DNA from: Clostridiales bacterium UBA6363
Lineage (GTDB): Bacteria > Bacillota > Clostridia > UBA1381
Reading direction: 5' to 3'
DNA length: 61,909 bases
NCBI GenBank assembly: GCA_002438865.1
Contig: DJRJ01000078.1
Span: 1-61,909 of the forward strand
Shown here: in pieces, positions 35,240 through 43,874 of the stretch
How positions within the stretch are numbered: the first letter of the stretch is position 1
Layout: each line of letters starts with the position of its first letter
The notes under the pieces: model-generated
Seen by the model: only the letters and a program-made list of their open reading frames with translations
Databases searched by the model: none
What the model was told of the DNA's origin: nothing
Position numbers and translations under genes: made by a program

Positions 35240-35420
35240 CAATATAAGGTATGATAAAAAGTACAAGCACATCAACATATTCCGTTTTGTTACAAAGCTT
35301 TCATATATATTACATAAATATTACAGCAAGGTTAAGTTTTTTAACAAAGATATTTAGTCATCTTAATAATTTCATATTTTTTAAAAAATTTTTCCCGTAT
35401 CCCGAAAATCCGCAAATGAA
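35240..35420. other. AT-rich spacer without recognisable genes
   Basis: The region between the hairpin at 35232 and the cluster at 35421 is AT-rich. Its short open frames lack ribosome binding sites. I see no gene, repeat family member or regulatory motif in it. Confidence 0.5.
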
Positions 35421-35516
35421 AAACAGGTATACGCCGTATACCTGTTTCTCGGGGGGAGAGTCGGGAAGGTGGGGCCTTCCCGAGTTTTTGGGGGACCCTT
35501 GCTTTTGAGCAAGGGC
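35421..35516. repeat. Cluster of three strong hairpins downstream of htrA
   Basis: Three palindromes follow each other: AAACAGGTATAC/GTATACCTGTTT (35421-35447), GGGAAGG/CCTTCCC (about 35463-35481) and CCCTTGC/GCAAGGG (35497-35516). The first is followed by T residues on the minus strand and could be the htrA terminator. The G-rich segment between the first two (CTCGGGGGGAGAG) is unusual for this genome. Confidence 0.6.
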
Positions 35517-35581
35517 ATATGAAAAAAAGGATGGTATTGACTGCTTTCAACAGTCAAATCAATTAAAACTGATTGGCAATT

Positions 35582-36811
35582 TTATTTGTTGGCCTTGTCG
35601 GCGCTTTCTGTTAAGCGCACGCTGACCTCTTTTGTTTCTCCGTCACGGACTATCTTAAATGTAAGAGTGTCGCCGGGTTTTTTCTTGTCACGGATTTCGT
35701 TTATTTCGCTTGACGAGGACACTTTCTGTCCGTCAACCTCAATAATCATATCGTTTGCCTGCAAGCCTGCTTCGGCTGCACCCGTGCCGTCCTGTACCGC
35801 TTTTACAAACAGTCCGTAAGGAGTTTCGTTTATTGTTATGCCCACAAGCGGTCTGCCGGTTACATAGCCCGATGCGATAAGATCGTCTATGATAGGCTTT
35901 GCCTCGGAAATTGCGATTGCAAATCCCATACCTTCAACGCCCGATTGTGAAAGCTTAACCGAGTTTATACCTATAACCTCGCCGTACTGATTTATAAGCG
36001 CACCGCCCGAGTTACCGGCGTTTATTGCCGCATCTGTCTGCAAAAGGTTATACGTTCTGTTGTCTATTGTCATTGTTCTGTTTACGGCGCTTATGATACC
36101 TGCCGTTACCGAACCTGAAAATTCCTGACCCATCGGGTTACCGATAGCTACGGCAAGCTCGCCGACCTGAGTCTGCGTTGAGTCGCCCAGTGTTGCGGCT
36201 GTAAGCTCCGATTTTGTATCTATCTTCAAAACCGCAAGGTCTGTTTTTGTATCCTGACCGATAAGCTTTGCGCTTACTTCTTCGCCGGTATTGAGGATTA
36301 CCGAAATTTCGGTTGCGCCGTCAACAACGTGCTGGTTGGTTACTATATAACCGTCCGTGCTGATGATTATACCCGAGCCGCTGCCCTGTTCGACAGTGCC
36401 GTCGTCCGATGCGTTCGGATCCTGGTAGTAATAATATCTGCCGCTGAACCAGTCGTAATATTTCTGCGGCTGAACGGTGGTTTTGTTTATAACTCCGACC
36501 ACGCTCGGTCCTACTTTAGCCGCAATCTGCGGAATTGTGAGAACTTGTTTGTCTCCCGAATATGTCACAAGCTGTGATGCGTCCGAGCCGTTCGAGGTTG
36601 ACGCCGAGTATACGGAAGCACGCTGTGTAACGGTCGGTTTTAATTTTTCGTACATATAATATGTGCCTGCGCCGAATACCGACGCTGTGAACACGCTTGC
36701 GATAAGCGCCGAGCTTAAAGCAACCGCCCACGGCTTTGCTTTCTTTTTCTTCTTTTCTTTATTATCATAAATTATCATCTCTGTGGAATCTGTATGCGGA
36801 TACTTTTTCAT
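35582..36811 (-). CDS. htrA: Membrane-anchored HtrA/DegP-type serine protease
   Basis: This 409-residue quality-control protease acts outside the membrane. An N-terminal cytoplasmic tail rich in Lys is followed by one transmembrane helix (about residues 28-50). A trypsin-like domain carries His161 (TNQHVVDG), Asp191 (KTDLAVLK) and Ser268 (NAGNSGGAL), and one PDZ domain occupies the last 95 residues (LVGITINETPYGLFV ... PGDTLTFKIV). The Tyr-rich insertion near residues 118-130 (WFSGRYYYYQD) is a lineage-specific loop. AGGAGG stands eight bases before the ATG. It is monocistronic. Firmicute homologues handle misfolded exported proteins under envelope stress. Confidence 0.96.
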   Translation of the reverse strand: MKKYPHTDSTEMIIYDNKEKKKKKAKPWAVALSSALIASVFTASVFGAGTYYMYEKLKPTVTQRASVYSASTSNGSDASQLVTYSGDKQVLTIPQIAAKVGPSVVGVINKTTVQPQKYYDWFSGRYYYYQDPNASDDGTVEQGSGSGIIISTDGYIVTNQHVVDGATEISVILNTGEEVSAKLIGQDTKTDLAVLKIDTKSELTAATLGDSTQTQVGELAVAIGNPMGQEFSGSVTAGIISAVNRTMTIDNRTYNLLQTDAAINAGNSGGALINQYGEVIGINSVKLSQSGVEGMGFAIAISEAKPIIDDLIASGYVTGRPLVGITINETPYGLFVKAVQDGTGAAEAGLQANDMIIEVDGQKVSSSSEINEIRDKKKPGDTLTFKIVRDGETKEVSVRLTESADKANK

Positions 36812-36964
36812 AGTGATTACCTCCTGACCGCAAATTTAATGATGATCGGTTTTATTTTATGTCTTTTCTGACTATGCTTATATCATACAGCATAGATTTG
36901 TCATCGGTATGAACTAAATGTAAATAAGCCTTATTTATTTTATTAATAAATTATTAACAAACAC

Positions 36965-36993
36965 TTGACAAAATAAACATTATACGGTAAAAT
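36965..36993 (+). promoter_or_regulatory. Promoter of the polA-znu-zur operon
   Basis: TTGACA (36965-36970) and TAAAAT (36988-36993) are 17 bases apart. The predicted start point lies at about 37000, inside the inverted repeat that follows. Confidence 0.85.
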
Positions 36994-36997
36994 ATTT

Positions 36998-37020
36998 TAA
37001 ATGCAAATGATTTGCATTTA
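36998..37020 (+). promoter_or_regulatory. Candidate Zur operator
   Basis: A perfect 10-3-10 inverted repeat whose core is TGCAAAT-G-ATTTGCA, the 7-1-7 layout of Fur-family boxes. It covers the predicted transcription start and ends just before the ribosome binding site. The last gene of the operon encodes a Fur-family repressor, so zinc-dependent autoregulation is the simplest reading. Confidence 0.7.
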
Positions 37021-37034
37021 GTAAGGAGAGAAAA

Positions 37035-39662
37035 GTGAAAAAGCTATTAATTCTTGATTCAAACAGTATTATAAACCGTGCGTTTTACGGGATACGTCCC
37101 TTAAGTGCGGCGGACGGCACGCCGACAAACGCAATTTACGGATTTTTAAACATACTCACAAAGCTGATTAACGAGCAAAAGCCGGATTATCTGTGTGCGG
37201 CATTTGACTTAAAAGCGCCCACCTTCCGCCACAAAATGTATGACGGATACAAGGCACAGCGCCGTCCCATGCCGGACGATCTGCGTGTGCAGATGCCGAT
37301 AGCGAAGGATATTCTGCGTGCGATGGGCGTTACACTGCTCGAAAAAGAGGGCTACGAGGCGGACGATATAATAGGTACGGTTTCACGCATATGCGGCAAA
37401 AACGACATTGAGTGCTTTATCGCAACGGGCGACAAGGACGATTTACAGCTTGCCGATCCGCACACCAGAATAATTCTTACCGTGACCCGAATGGGGCAGA
37501 ACGAAACCACGATATATGACGAAGCCGCCGTGCGTGAGCGGTATCACGTTTCGCCTTTGGAATTTATAGACGTGAAAGCGCTTATGGGCGATCCGTCCGA
37601 CAACATTCCGGGCGTTAAGGGCATAGGCGAAAAAACCGCAATGAACCTTATCGAGCAATTTCACAATATCGAATATATATACGAAAACCTTGAAAGCATC
37701 GGCATAAAGGGCAAAATGCTCGAAAAACTGCGTGACGGAAAAGAATCGGCGTTTTTATCGAAAACGCTCGCAACGATTGAGCTGAACGCTCCGATTGATT
37801 TTTCCGTTGAGGATTGCGTATTTGACGGATTTGACGGCGAAAACGGCGAGCTGTTTTCGCTTTTGCAAAAGCTCGGCTTAAACAGCGTTATCAAAAAAAT
37901 GCACATAACAACCGACAAAGCGCCTGTGGATATTTTCGGCGACCTCGGCGTTTTTGAAATATCCGATGCGGACGGCTTAAACAAAGCGCTTGACGGCGCA
38001 AAAGAGATTTCGCTTATACTTAATCTTTCGGGCGGCTGTCTTTCCTCGGCGGCGTTTTCCATAGGAAAAAAAGCATACTACACCGCCGCCGCATTTTGCG
38101 GAAACACGCTCGTTTCGGCGCTTAAGCCGTTTCTTGAAAACGAAAGCATTAAAAAGAACGTATGCAACATAAAGGACGCTATGGTACAGCTTTCGGGTCA
38201 GACCGAAATATGCGGAATCGCATTCGATACGGCGATAGCGGCATATCTGATAAACCCGTCACGCAAAGACTTTTCGCTTTCCGCACTGTGCACAATGATA
38301 GGCGCCGAACTGCCGCAAGCCGAGGAAAAGCAGATGTCGCTCCTTGACGAGGACGAGTGCGGTAACGAAATATACGCAAAGCACGCATATGCGCTTTCCG
38401 TGCTGACGGAGCATCTTAAATCGGAAATAGAAAAGAACGGTCAGGAATATCTATATTATAATGTAGAGCTTCCGCTTATAAGCGTGCTTGCGCATATGCA
38501 GATAAACGGCTTTTACGTGGATAAAGACGAACTGGAGCGGTTCTCGCAGGAATTAAGCCGCCGCATTGACGCCGTTACAAATGAGATATACATTCTTTCG
38601 GGCGAGGAATTTAACATAAATTCCCCCAAACAGCTCGGCGTGATTTTATTTGAAAAGCTCGGCTTAAAGCCCGTAAAGAAAACGAAAACGGGCTACACCA
38701 CCAACGCCGAAGCGCTTGAAAAGATAAAGGATAAGCACCCTATCGTCAATTTCATTACGGAGTACCGCACGCTTACAAAGCTTAAAAGCACCTACTGCGA
38801 CGGTTTGAGTGCGGTGATAAACCCGAAAACAAAGCGCATACATTCAAATTTCAACCAGACGGTAACCGTTACGGGGCGCATAAGCTCGACCGAGCCGAAT
38901 ATGCAGAATATTCCCACACGTACCGAGCTGGGGCGTGAAATCCGCAAAATGTTTGTTGCGGAGGAGGGTTTTATGCTTGTTGACGCCGACTATTCGCAGA
39001 TTGAACTGAGAGTCCTTGCGCATATGGCAAACGACGAAACAATGATAAACGCTTTCAAAAACAACGAGGATATTCACGCCGTAACCGCATCGCAGGTACT
39101 TGGCGTGCCGCTTGACGAGATAACGAAAGAACAGCGCAGCAGCGCAAAGGCAGTCAACTTCGGAATAGTTTACGGAATAGGCGAATTCAGCCTGTCGCAG
39201 GATTTGGGAATAAGCTTTGCGGAGGCGAAACGGTATATAGAAAGCTACCTTGAAAAATATCACGGCGTGCGTGAATATATGGACAGAACAAAGCGTGAGG
39301 CAAAGGAAAACGGCTTTGTCAAAACAATGATGAACAGAGTGCGCTATCTGCCCGAACTGCAGTCGCAAAATCCCAATATGCGCCATTTCGGCGAGCGTGC
39401 CGCAATGAACACGCCCATACAGGGCAGTGCGGCGGATATTATAAAGCTTGCAATGGTGCGTGTGGATAACCGCCTGACAAAGGAAAAGCTTAAATCAAGA
39501 CTGATTTTACAGGTACACGACGAGCTTATTATAGAGGCGTATCTCCCCGAGGTTGAGGAGGTCAAAAAAATCCTCAAAGAGGAAATGGAAAACGCCGTAT
39601 CGCTTAATGTTCCGCTTACGGTGGATATGTCTGTCGGAAACAGTTGGTACGACGCAAAATAG
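37035..39662 (+). CDS. polA: DNA polymerase I
   Basis: This 875-residue repair and Okazaki-fragment-maturation polymerase has three parts. The 5'-3' exonuclease domain (about 1-290) shows KLLILDSNSIINRAFYG, EADDIIGT, ATGDKDDLQL and SDNIPGVKGIGEKTA. A vestigial 3'-5' exonuclease-like domain (about 300-460) has the first acidic motif replaced by LILNLSG, so proofreading is predicted to be lost, as in Bacillus. The polymerase domain has motif A DADYSQIELRVLAH, motif B RSSAKAVNFGIVYGIGEF and motif C LQVHDELIIEA. The start is a GTG with AAGGAGAG. It is the first gene of a unit that continues into the zinc-uptake genes after 16 bases, which is an uncommon neighbourhood for polA. Confidence 0.97.
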   Translation: MKKLLILDSNSIINRAFYGIRPLSAADGTPTNAIYGFLNILTKLINEQKPDYLCAAFDLKAPTFRHKMYDGYKAQRRPMPDDLRVQMPIAKDILRAMGVTLLEKEGYEADDIIGTVSRICGKNDIECFIATGDKDDLQLADPHTRIILTVTRMGQNETTIYDEAAVRERYHVSPLEFIDVKALMGDPSDNIPGVKGIGEKTAMNLIEQFHNIEYIYENLESIGIKGKMLEKLRDGKESAFLSKTLATIELNAPIDFSVEDCVFDGFDGENGELFSLLQKLGLNSVIKKMHITTDKAPVDIFGDLGVFEISDADGLNKALDGAKEISLILNLSGGCLSSAAFSIGKKAYYTAAAFCGNTLVSALKPFLENESIKKNVCNIKDAMVQLSGQTEICGIAFDTAIAAYLINPSRKDFSLSALCTMIGAELPQAEEKQMSLLDEDECGNEIYAKHAYALSVLTEHLKSEIEKNGQEYLYYNVELPLISVLAHMQINGFYVDKDELERFSQELSRRIDAVTNEIYILSGEEFNINSPKQLGVILFEKLGLKPVKKTKTGYTTNAEALEKIKDKHPIVNFITEYRTLTKLKSTYCDGLSAVINPKTKRIHSNFNQTVTVTGRISSTEPNMQNIPTRTELGREIRKMFVAEEGFMLVDADYSQIELRVLAHMANDETMINAFKNNEDIHAVTASQVLGVPLDEITKEQRSSAKAVNFGIVYGIGEFSLSQDLGISFAEAKRYIESYLEKYHGVREYMDRTKREAKENGFVKTMMNRVRYLPELQSQNPNMRHFGERAAMNTPIQGSAADIIKLAMVRVDNRLTKEKLKSRLILQVHDELIIEAYLPEVEEVKKILKEEMENAVSLNVPLTVDMSVGNSWYDAK

Positions 39663-39678
39663 AAAGGATTTTTCCCGT

Positions 39679-40533
39679 ATGAAAAAAATATTTGCTTTAA
39701 TTATTTCGGCGGCGCTCATTCTTTCGGGCTGTGCCGAAAAAAAGGACAGCGGCAAAATGCAGGTTTACACCTCATTTTACGCAATGTATGATTTTGCAAA
39801 GCTGATAGGCGGCGACAGGGCGGATATATACGTTCTCTGCCCCGTCGGAGCAGAGCCGCACGATTTTGAGCCGAAAACCTCGGATATGGCGAAGCTTGCC
39901 GATGCGGACGTTTTCATATACAACGGAATGGGTATGGAAAGCTGGGCGCAGAAAACTGCGCAGAGCGTGAACAATCCCAATCTTGCCGTTGTGGAGGCGT
40001 CAAAGGACATACCGTTCACGGCGGAGGATTATGACGCACACGTATGGCTCGATCCCGACAACGCACTAAAGGAAATGGAAAACATTAAAAACGCATTTTG
40101 CGAAAAGGACGGCGCAAACGCTGATTACTACACCGCAAATTTCAACGATTGCCGTGAAAAGGCAAAAAAGCTTACCGATGATTTTAATGTGGTGTCAAAG
40201 GATTTTAAAACGAACAACATAGTGGTATCGCATGCGGCGTTTTCATACCTTTGCAGTGCGTTTAACCTTAATCAGACATCGATAGAGGGTCCGCAGGGCG
40301 AAAGCGACCCCTCCCCTGCCAAAATGGCTGAAACGATTGATTTTATAAAAACAAACAACATAAAATATATTTTCTCCGAGGCGCTCTCCTCCTCAAAAAC
40401 GCTTGAGTCCATCGCAAAGGAAACGGGTGCGGAAATACTTGTGTTAAATCCGTTTGAGGGCGACAGCGAGGAACGTGATTATTTCACGGTTATGGAGGAA
40501 AACTTAAATTCTTTAAAGAAGGCGCTTGACTGA
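39679..40533 (+). CDS. znuA: Zinc/manganese ABC transporter substrate-binding lipoprotein (ZnuA-like)
   Basis: This 284-residue metal-binding lipoprotein of the cluster A-I family has a lipobox in LILSGC with Cys at about residue 18. Metal-ligand positions are visible: His in VGAEPHDFEP, His in DAHVWLDP, His in VVSHAAFSYL, and an acidic residue expected near the C-terminus. The usual His/Asp-rich loop of many ZnuA proteins is short here. The start is the ATG 16 bases after polA. The downstream ATPase, permease and Fur-family genes make zinc more likely than manganese, but binding specificity is inferred. Confidence 0.92.
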   Translation: MKKIFALIISAALILSGCAEKKDSGKMQVYTSFYAMYDFAKLIGGDRADIYVLCPVGAEPHDFEPKTSDMAKLADADVFIYNGMGMESWAQKTAQSVNNPNLAVVEASKDIPFTAEDYDAHVWLDPDNALKEMENIKNAFCEKDGANADYYTANFNDCREKAKKLTDDFNVVSKDFKTNNIVVSHAAFSYLCSAFNLNQTSIEGPQGESDPSPAKMAETIDFIKTNNIKYIFSEALSSSKTLESIAKETGAEILVLNPFEGDSEERDYFTVMEENLNSLKKALD

Positions 40534-40534
40534 T

Positions 40535-41266
40535 ATGAATGAAATTCTTACCGTAAAAAATTTAACATTTGATTATTACGACACCTCCGTTTTGCGCAAT
40601 GTCAATTTTTCGCTCGAAAAGGGTGATTTTCTGGGGATAATAGGCTCAAACGGAGCAGGAAAATCCACGCTTATAAAGCTTATTCTCGGTATGCTCCCCT
40701 ACAGCAAGGGCGAAATAAAGGTGTTCGGCAAAAGCATTTCCGAAGTGCGCAAAAAAGTCGGATACGTACCGCAGAAGGCAAATTCCTTTAACACAGCGTT
40801 CCCGGCAACGGTGCGTGAGGTTATTATGGCAAATTTGTATTCACGCACGGGACTTTTTAAGCATTACGGCAAAAAGTACGATGATGATGTACGGCGTGTG
40901 CTCGAAAAAGTCGGTATGGAGGGTTTTGAAAACAAGCTTATAGGCAAGCTTTCGGGCGGTCAGCAGCAGAGAGTGTTTATAGCACGTGCGCTTATATCCG
41001 AGCCGGAGCTGCTTTTGATGGACGAGCCGACCGTCGGCGTTGACGCACAGTCGGTAAAGGCGATTATGGCGCTCGTAACAGAGCTGAACAAGCAGGGACT
41101 TACCGTTATTATGACAAATCACGATACGCCGGCTCTCGTACAGGCTTCAAACAAACTGCTCATCTTCTGCGAACACGGGTACGAGGAGTTTGTAAACCGC
41201 AGCGACCTGTCGCTTGAGGACGTGAACAAGATTTTTGCAGGAAAGAGGGAGCATCATCATGGTTAA
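40535..41266 (+). CDS. znuC: Zinc ABC transporter ATP-binding protein (ZnuC-like)
   Basis: This 243-residue ATPase has Walker A GSNGAGKSTLIKLIL, the signature LSGGQQQRVFIARAL, Walker B LLLMDEPTVGVDAQ and the switch His in MTNHDTP. It ends in a short His-rich tail (EHHHG) that may bind metal. The ATG directly follows the znuA stop codon by one base, so translation is probably coupled; a TTG nine bases upstream is an alternative. Its 3' end overlaps znuB by eight bases. Confidence 0.93.
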   Translation: MNEILTVKNLTFDYYDTSVLRNVNFSLEKGDFLGIIGSNGAGKSTLIKLILGMLPYSKGEIKVFGKSISEVRKKVGYVPQKANSFNTAFPATVREVIMANLYSRTGLFKHYGKKYDDDVRRVLEKVGMEGFENKLIGKLSGGQQQRVFIARALISEPELLLMDEPTVGVDAQSVKAIMALVTELNKQGLTVIMTNHDTPALVQASNKLLIFCEHGYEEFVNRSDLSLEDVNKIFAGKREHHHG

Positions 41267-42065
41267 TATGTTTTCTTACGAATTTATGCGGCGTGCGTTT
41301 TTGGTGGCGGCGCTTATTGCGTTTATTGCGCCGTGCATAGGTCTTAACATAGTTTTAAAGCGTTTAAGCTCCGTCGGCGACGCCGCATCACATTCGGCGC
41401 TCGCCGGTATAGCGTTCGGGCTTGCCGCCGGAATAAATCCCGTACTCGGTGCGGTCATTTTTTCCGTACTTGCGGTGCTTATGATAGAACTTTTGCGCCG
41501 CCGGTTTAAGAAATATCCCGAAGTTGCCGCCGTTACGGTTATGTCGGCAGGTATAGGTCTTACCGCCGTTTTGTCGGGGTTTATAAAAGACGGCTCAAGC
41601 AACCTCAACAGCTTTATGTTCGGCTCGATAGTGGCGGTTTCGGATTTTGAGCTGTTCCTCACTATGGGCTTGAGTGCGGCGGTGCTTGTGGTTTCGCTTC
41701 TTTTATACAAGGAGCTTTTCTACATAACCTTTGACGAGGAGGCGGCATCGCTTGCGGGCGTTCCCGTTAAGAGCGTGAATTTTATACTGATGCTTTTAAC
41801 CGCCATTACGGTTAGCGCCGCATCGAGAGTTGTGGGTGCGCTTATGATTTCGTCACTGCTCGTTATACCTGCTGCTGCTGCGGTTATGATTTCAAAAAGC
41901 TACAAGCGCACGCTTATCACGTCCGTTATCCTTGCGGAAATATCCGCATTTTTGGGACTTACGCTTTCATTTTACCTCGATCTGCGCCCCGGCGGTACGA
42001 TAGTTCTCACAAGCGTGGCAATGCTTGTTGTGATAATGATAATTTCAAAAAGGAGGCGGCTGTGA
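41259..42065 (+). CDS. znuB: Zinc ABC transporter permease (ZnuB-like)
   Basis: This 268-residue inner-membrane permease of the ABC-3 family has seven to eight hydrophobic helices. The family motif SSVGDAASHSALAGIAFGL and the cytoplasmic segment FITFDEEAASLAGVPVKSVN (read here as YITFDEEAA) are present. The start at 41259 is preferred because GGGAG lies seven bases before it, giving an eight-base overlap with znuC; the next ATG at 41268 is possible. The stop codon overlaps the next start by one base. Confidence 0.93.
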   Translation: MVNMFSYEFMRRAFLVAALIAFIAPCIGLNIVLKRLSSVGDAASHSALAGIAFGLAAGINPVLGAVIFSVLAVLMIELLRRRFKKYPEVAAVTVMSAGIGLTAVLSGFIKDGSSNLNSFMFGSIVAVSDFELFLTMGLSAAVLVVSLLLYKELFYITFDEEAASLAGVPVKSVNFILMLLTAITVSAASRVVGALMISSLLVIPAAAAVMISKSYKRTLITSVILAEISAFLGLTLSFYLDLRPGGTIVLTSVAMLVVIMIISKRRRL

Positions 42066-42460
42066 TGAGCGATATTTCAAAGCTGCTTTCGCAAAAGGGA
42101 CTCAAATGCACACGCCAAAGGCTGGAAATACTTAATGTGCTTAAAAGTGCGGACGCACCCGTTACGGCGGAAATGATTTTTTCAAAGCTCGGCACTCTTT
42201 CGCTCTCGACAGTATACCGCACGCTTGAAAAATTCACCTCGGCGGGACTTGTTTCACGCCAGGTTTTCGGTGACGGAAACGAGCTGTACTATGAACTTAC
42301 GTATATGAAGCACCGCCATTATGCGGTCTGTCTTTCATGCCGCAAGGTGCGCTACATCGACGGCTGTCCCGTGCGTGAAACGCATTTGGAGGATTTTACC
42401 GTTACGGGACACAGACTGGAGCTTTTCGGATACTGCAACGAATGCCGTGCGGCAAAATAA
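42065..42460 (+). CDS. zur: Fur-family metalloregulator, probably Zur
   Basis: This 131-residue cytoplasmic repressor has a winged-helix DNA-binding domain at about residues 1-80 (GLKCTRQRLEILNVLKSA, SLSTVYRTLEKFTSAGLV). Its dimerisation domain carries the structural zinc cysteines CLSCRK and CNEC and the His-rich regulatory segment KHRHYAVC. Fur, Zur, Mur and PerR share this fold. Placement as the last gene of a znu operon argues for Zur, which represses zinc uptake when zinc is plentiful. The ATG is used; a GTG three bases upstream is in the same frame. AGGAGG stands at a suitable distance. It probably binds the inverted repeat at 36998-37020. Confidence 0.85.
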   Translation: MSDISKLLSQKGLKCTRQRLEILNVLKSADAPVTAEMIFSKLGTLSLSTVYRTLEKFTSAGLVSRQVFGDGNELYYELTYMKHRHYAVCLSCRKVRYIDGCPVRETHLEDFTVTGHRLELFGYCNECRAAK

Positions 42461-42587
42461 ACATTTTTTATTTGTTTTTTTATGTTTTGTTGTCTAAACG
42501 GTAAAAATATAATTAAGACACTTGCAAATATATTTTATTTGGTATACACTGTTAGTACAATCTAACTTTTGAAAGGAATGTGACGTT

Positions 42588-43604
42588 ATGATTATTATAA
42601 TGAAGGACAATGCGTCCGCTCTGCAAATCGAAAATGTGCAGGAAAGGCTTGCGTCTTTCGGATTTAAAACGCATCCCATACAGGGCGAAAAGAAAACCGT
42701 TATCGGTGCTATAGGCGACAAGCGCCTTCTCAGTATGAACGAAGTGCTTATGATGCCCGGCGTTGAAAACGTTGTGCCGATTATGCGCCCGTACAAGCTT
42801 GCGTCAAAAGAGCTTAAAAAAGAACAATCGATTATAGATGTCGGTCATAACGTTACGGTCGGCGGCAAAAAGCTTGCGATATTTGCCGGTCCGTGCGCAA
42901 TCGAAAGCCAGGAACAGTTCTCAACCGTTGCAAAGGCGGTAAAAGAGGCAGGCGCAAATATTTTAAGAGGCGGCGCTTTCAAGCCCCGTTCATCGCCGTA
43001 TTCGTTCCAGGGTCTTGAGGCTGACGGCTTGAAGATTATGCACACAACGGGCAAGGAGCTTGATATGCCGATATGTACGGAGGTAGTCGACACAAGAGAT
43101 GTTGAGCTGGTCGCTTCGTATTCGGATATTATCCAGATAGGCGCAAGAAATATGCAGAACTTCAAGCTTTTGCGTGAAGTGGGCAAATGCACAAACCCCG
43201 TGCTTTTAAAGAGAGGTCTTGCATCAACCATGGAGGAATGGCTGATGGCTGCCGAATATATTATGTCGGAGGGTAACGAGAACGTAATCCTCTGCGAAAG
43301 AGGTATAAGAACGTACGAAACCGCTACGAGAAACACGTTTGACATAAGCGCAATTCCCGTTTCAAAGGAGCTTTCGCATCTCCCCATAATAGGTGACCCG
43401 AGCCATGCAACGGGAACGTACAAATATGTTCCGCCTGTAGCAAAAGCGGCAATCGCCGCAGGTGCGGACGGACTTATGATAGAAGTTCACAACTGCCCGG
43501 AAAAGGCGGCGTCGGACGGTCCGCAGTCGCTTACACCGGAAAAATTCGCAAAGCTTATGCGTGAGCTTGAGCCGATTGCAAAGGCAGTAGGCAAAGAGTT
43601 ATAA
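42588..43604 (+). CDS. aroF: 3-deoxy-7-phosphoheptulonate synthase (DAHP synthase, type I-beta)
   Basis: This 338-residue cytoplasmic enzyme condenses phosphoenolpyruvate with erythrose 4-phosphate, the first step of the shikimate pathway. A ferredoxin-like regulatory domain occupies about residues 1-70. The catalytic barrel follows, with the metal and substrate motifs GPCAIES, LRGGAFKPRSSPYSFQG, QIGARNMQNFKLL and GDPSHATGTY. The fused N-terminal domain is the form that senses phenylalanine or tyrosine in Thermotoga. Neighbouring pheA fits aromatic amino-acid synthesis. AAAGGA stands ten bases before the ATG; a start at Met5 is also possible. A large inverted-repeat structure follows its stop codon. 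Confidence 0.96.
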   Translation: MIIIMKDNASALQIENVQERLASFGFKTHPIQGEKKTVIGAIGDKRLLSMNEVLMMPGVENVVPIMRPYKLASKELKKEQSIIDVGHNVTVGGKKLAIFAGPCAIESQEQFSTVAKAVKEAGANILRGGAFKPRSSPYSFQGLEADGLKIMHTTGKELDMPICTEVVDTRDVELVASYSDIIQIGARNMQNFKLLREVGKCTNPVLLKRGLASTMEEWLMAAEYIMSEGNENVILCERGIRTYETATRNTFDISAIPVSKELSHLPIIGDPSHATGTYKYVPPVAKAAIAAGADGLMIEVHNCPEKAASDGPQSLTPEKFAKLMRELEPIAKAVGKEL

Positions 43605-43623
43605 TCAGAGAAAAAATTTACAG

Positions 43624-43721
43624 CAAACCGAACTCAACAGAGTACATTCCGAAAACCTCAGGTTTTCGGAAAAAGAGAAACAGCGCATAGCGCCTGTTTC
43701 AATGCTCGGGAGTTCGGTTTG
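43624..43721. repeat. 98-bp three-way-junction inverted-repeat element after aroF
   Basis: CAAACCGAACTC (43624-43635) and GAGTTCGGTTTG (43710-43721) pair perfectly. They enclose two internal hairpins, CCGAAAACC/GGTTTTCGG (43649-43669) and AAACAG-CGC/GCG-CTGTTT (43678-43699). The layout suggests a folded RNA or a miniature mobile element. Outer arms resemble those at 27898-27949. Confidence 0.65.
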
Positions 43722-43765
43722 TTCATAGCAATATGATTTTTTTCGGGAGATGAGGGCGCAATATT

Positions 43766-43845
43766 GCATAAAATATGCGCATAACCCGTAGGGGTCGATG
43801 CCTTTCATCGACCCGCAAAAACCGAAAACGCATAAAATATGCGCA
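43766..43845 (+). repeat. Direct repeat pair GCATAAAATATGCGCA flanking a family A palindrome
   Basis: The same 16-base sequence occurs at 43766-43781 and 43830-43845, with the palindromic element 43788-43815 between them. It looks like a duplication flanking the element. Confidence 0.6.
43788..43815 (+). repeat. Palindromic intergenic repeat, family A, GGGTCGATG variant
   Basis: Perfect arms GGGTCGATG and CATCGACCC around CCTTT, preceded by GTAG, in the aroF-pheA spacer. Confidence 0.75.
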
Positions 43846-43874
43846 ATTTTTTTTACAAGGAGGATATATTTACT

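Noticed and set aside
42490..42587. Clear promoter for aroF
   Set aside because: Candidate -10 boxes (TATACA, TACAAT) have -35 partners at poor spacing, so no single promoter could be chosen.
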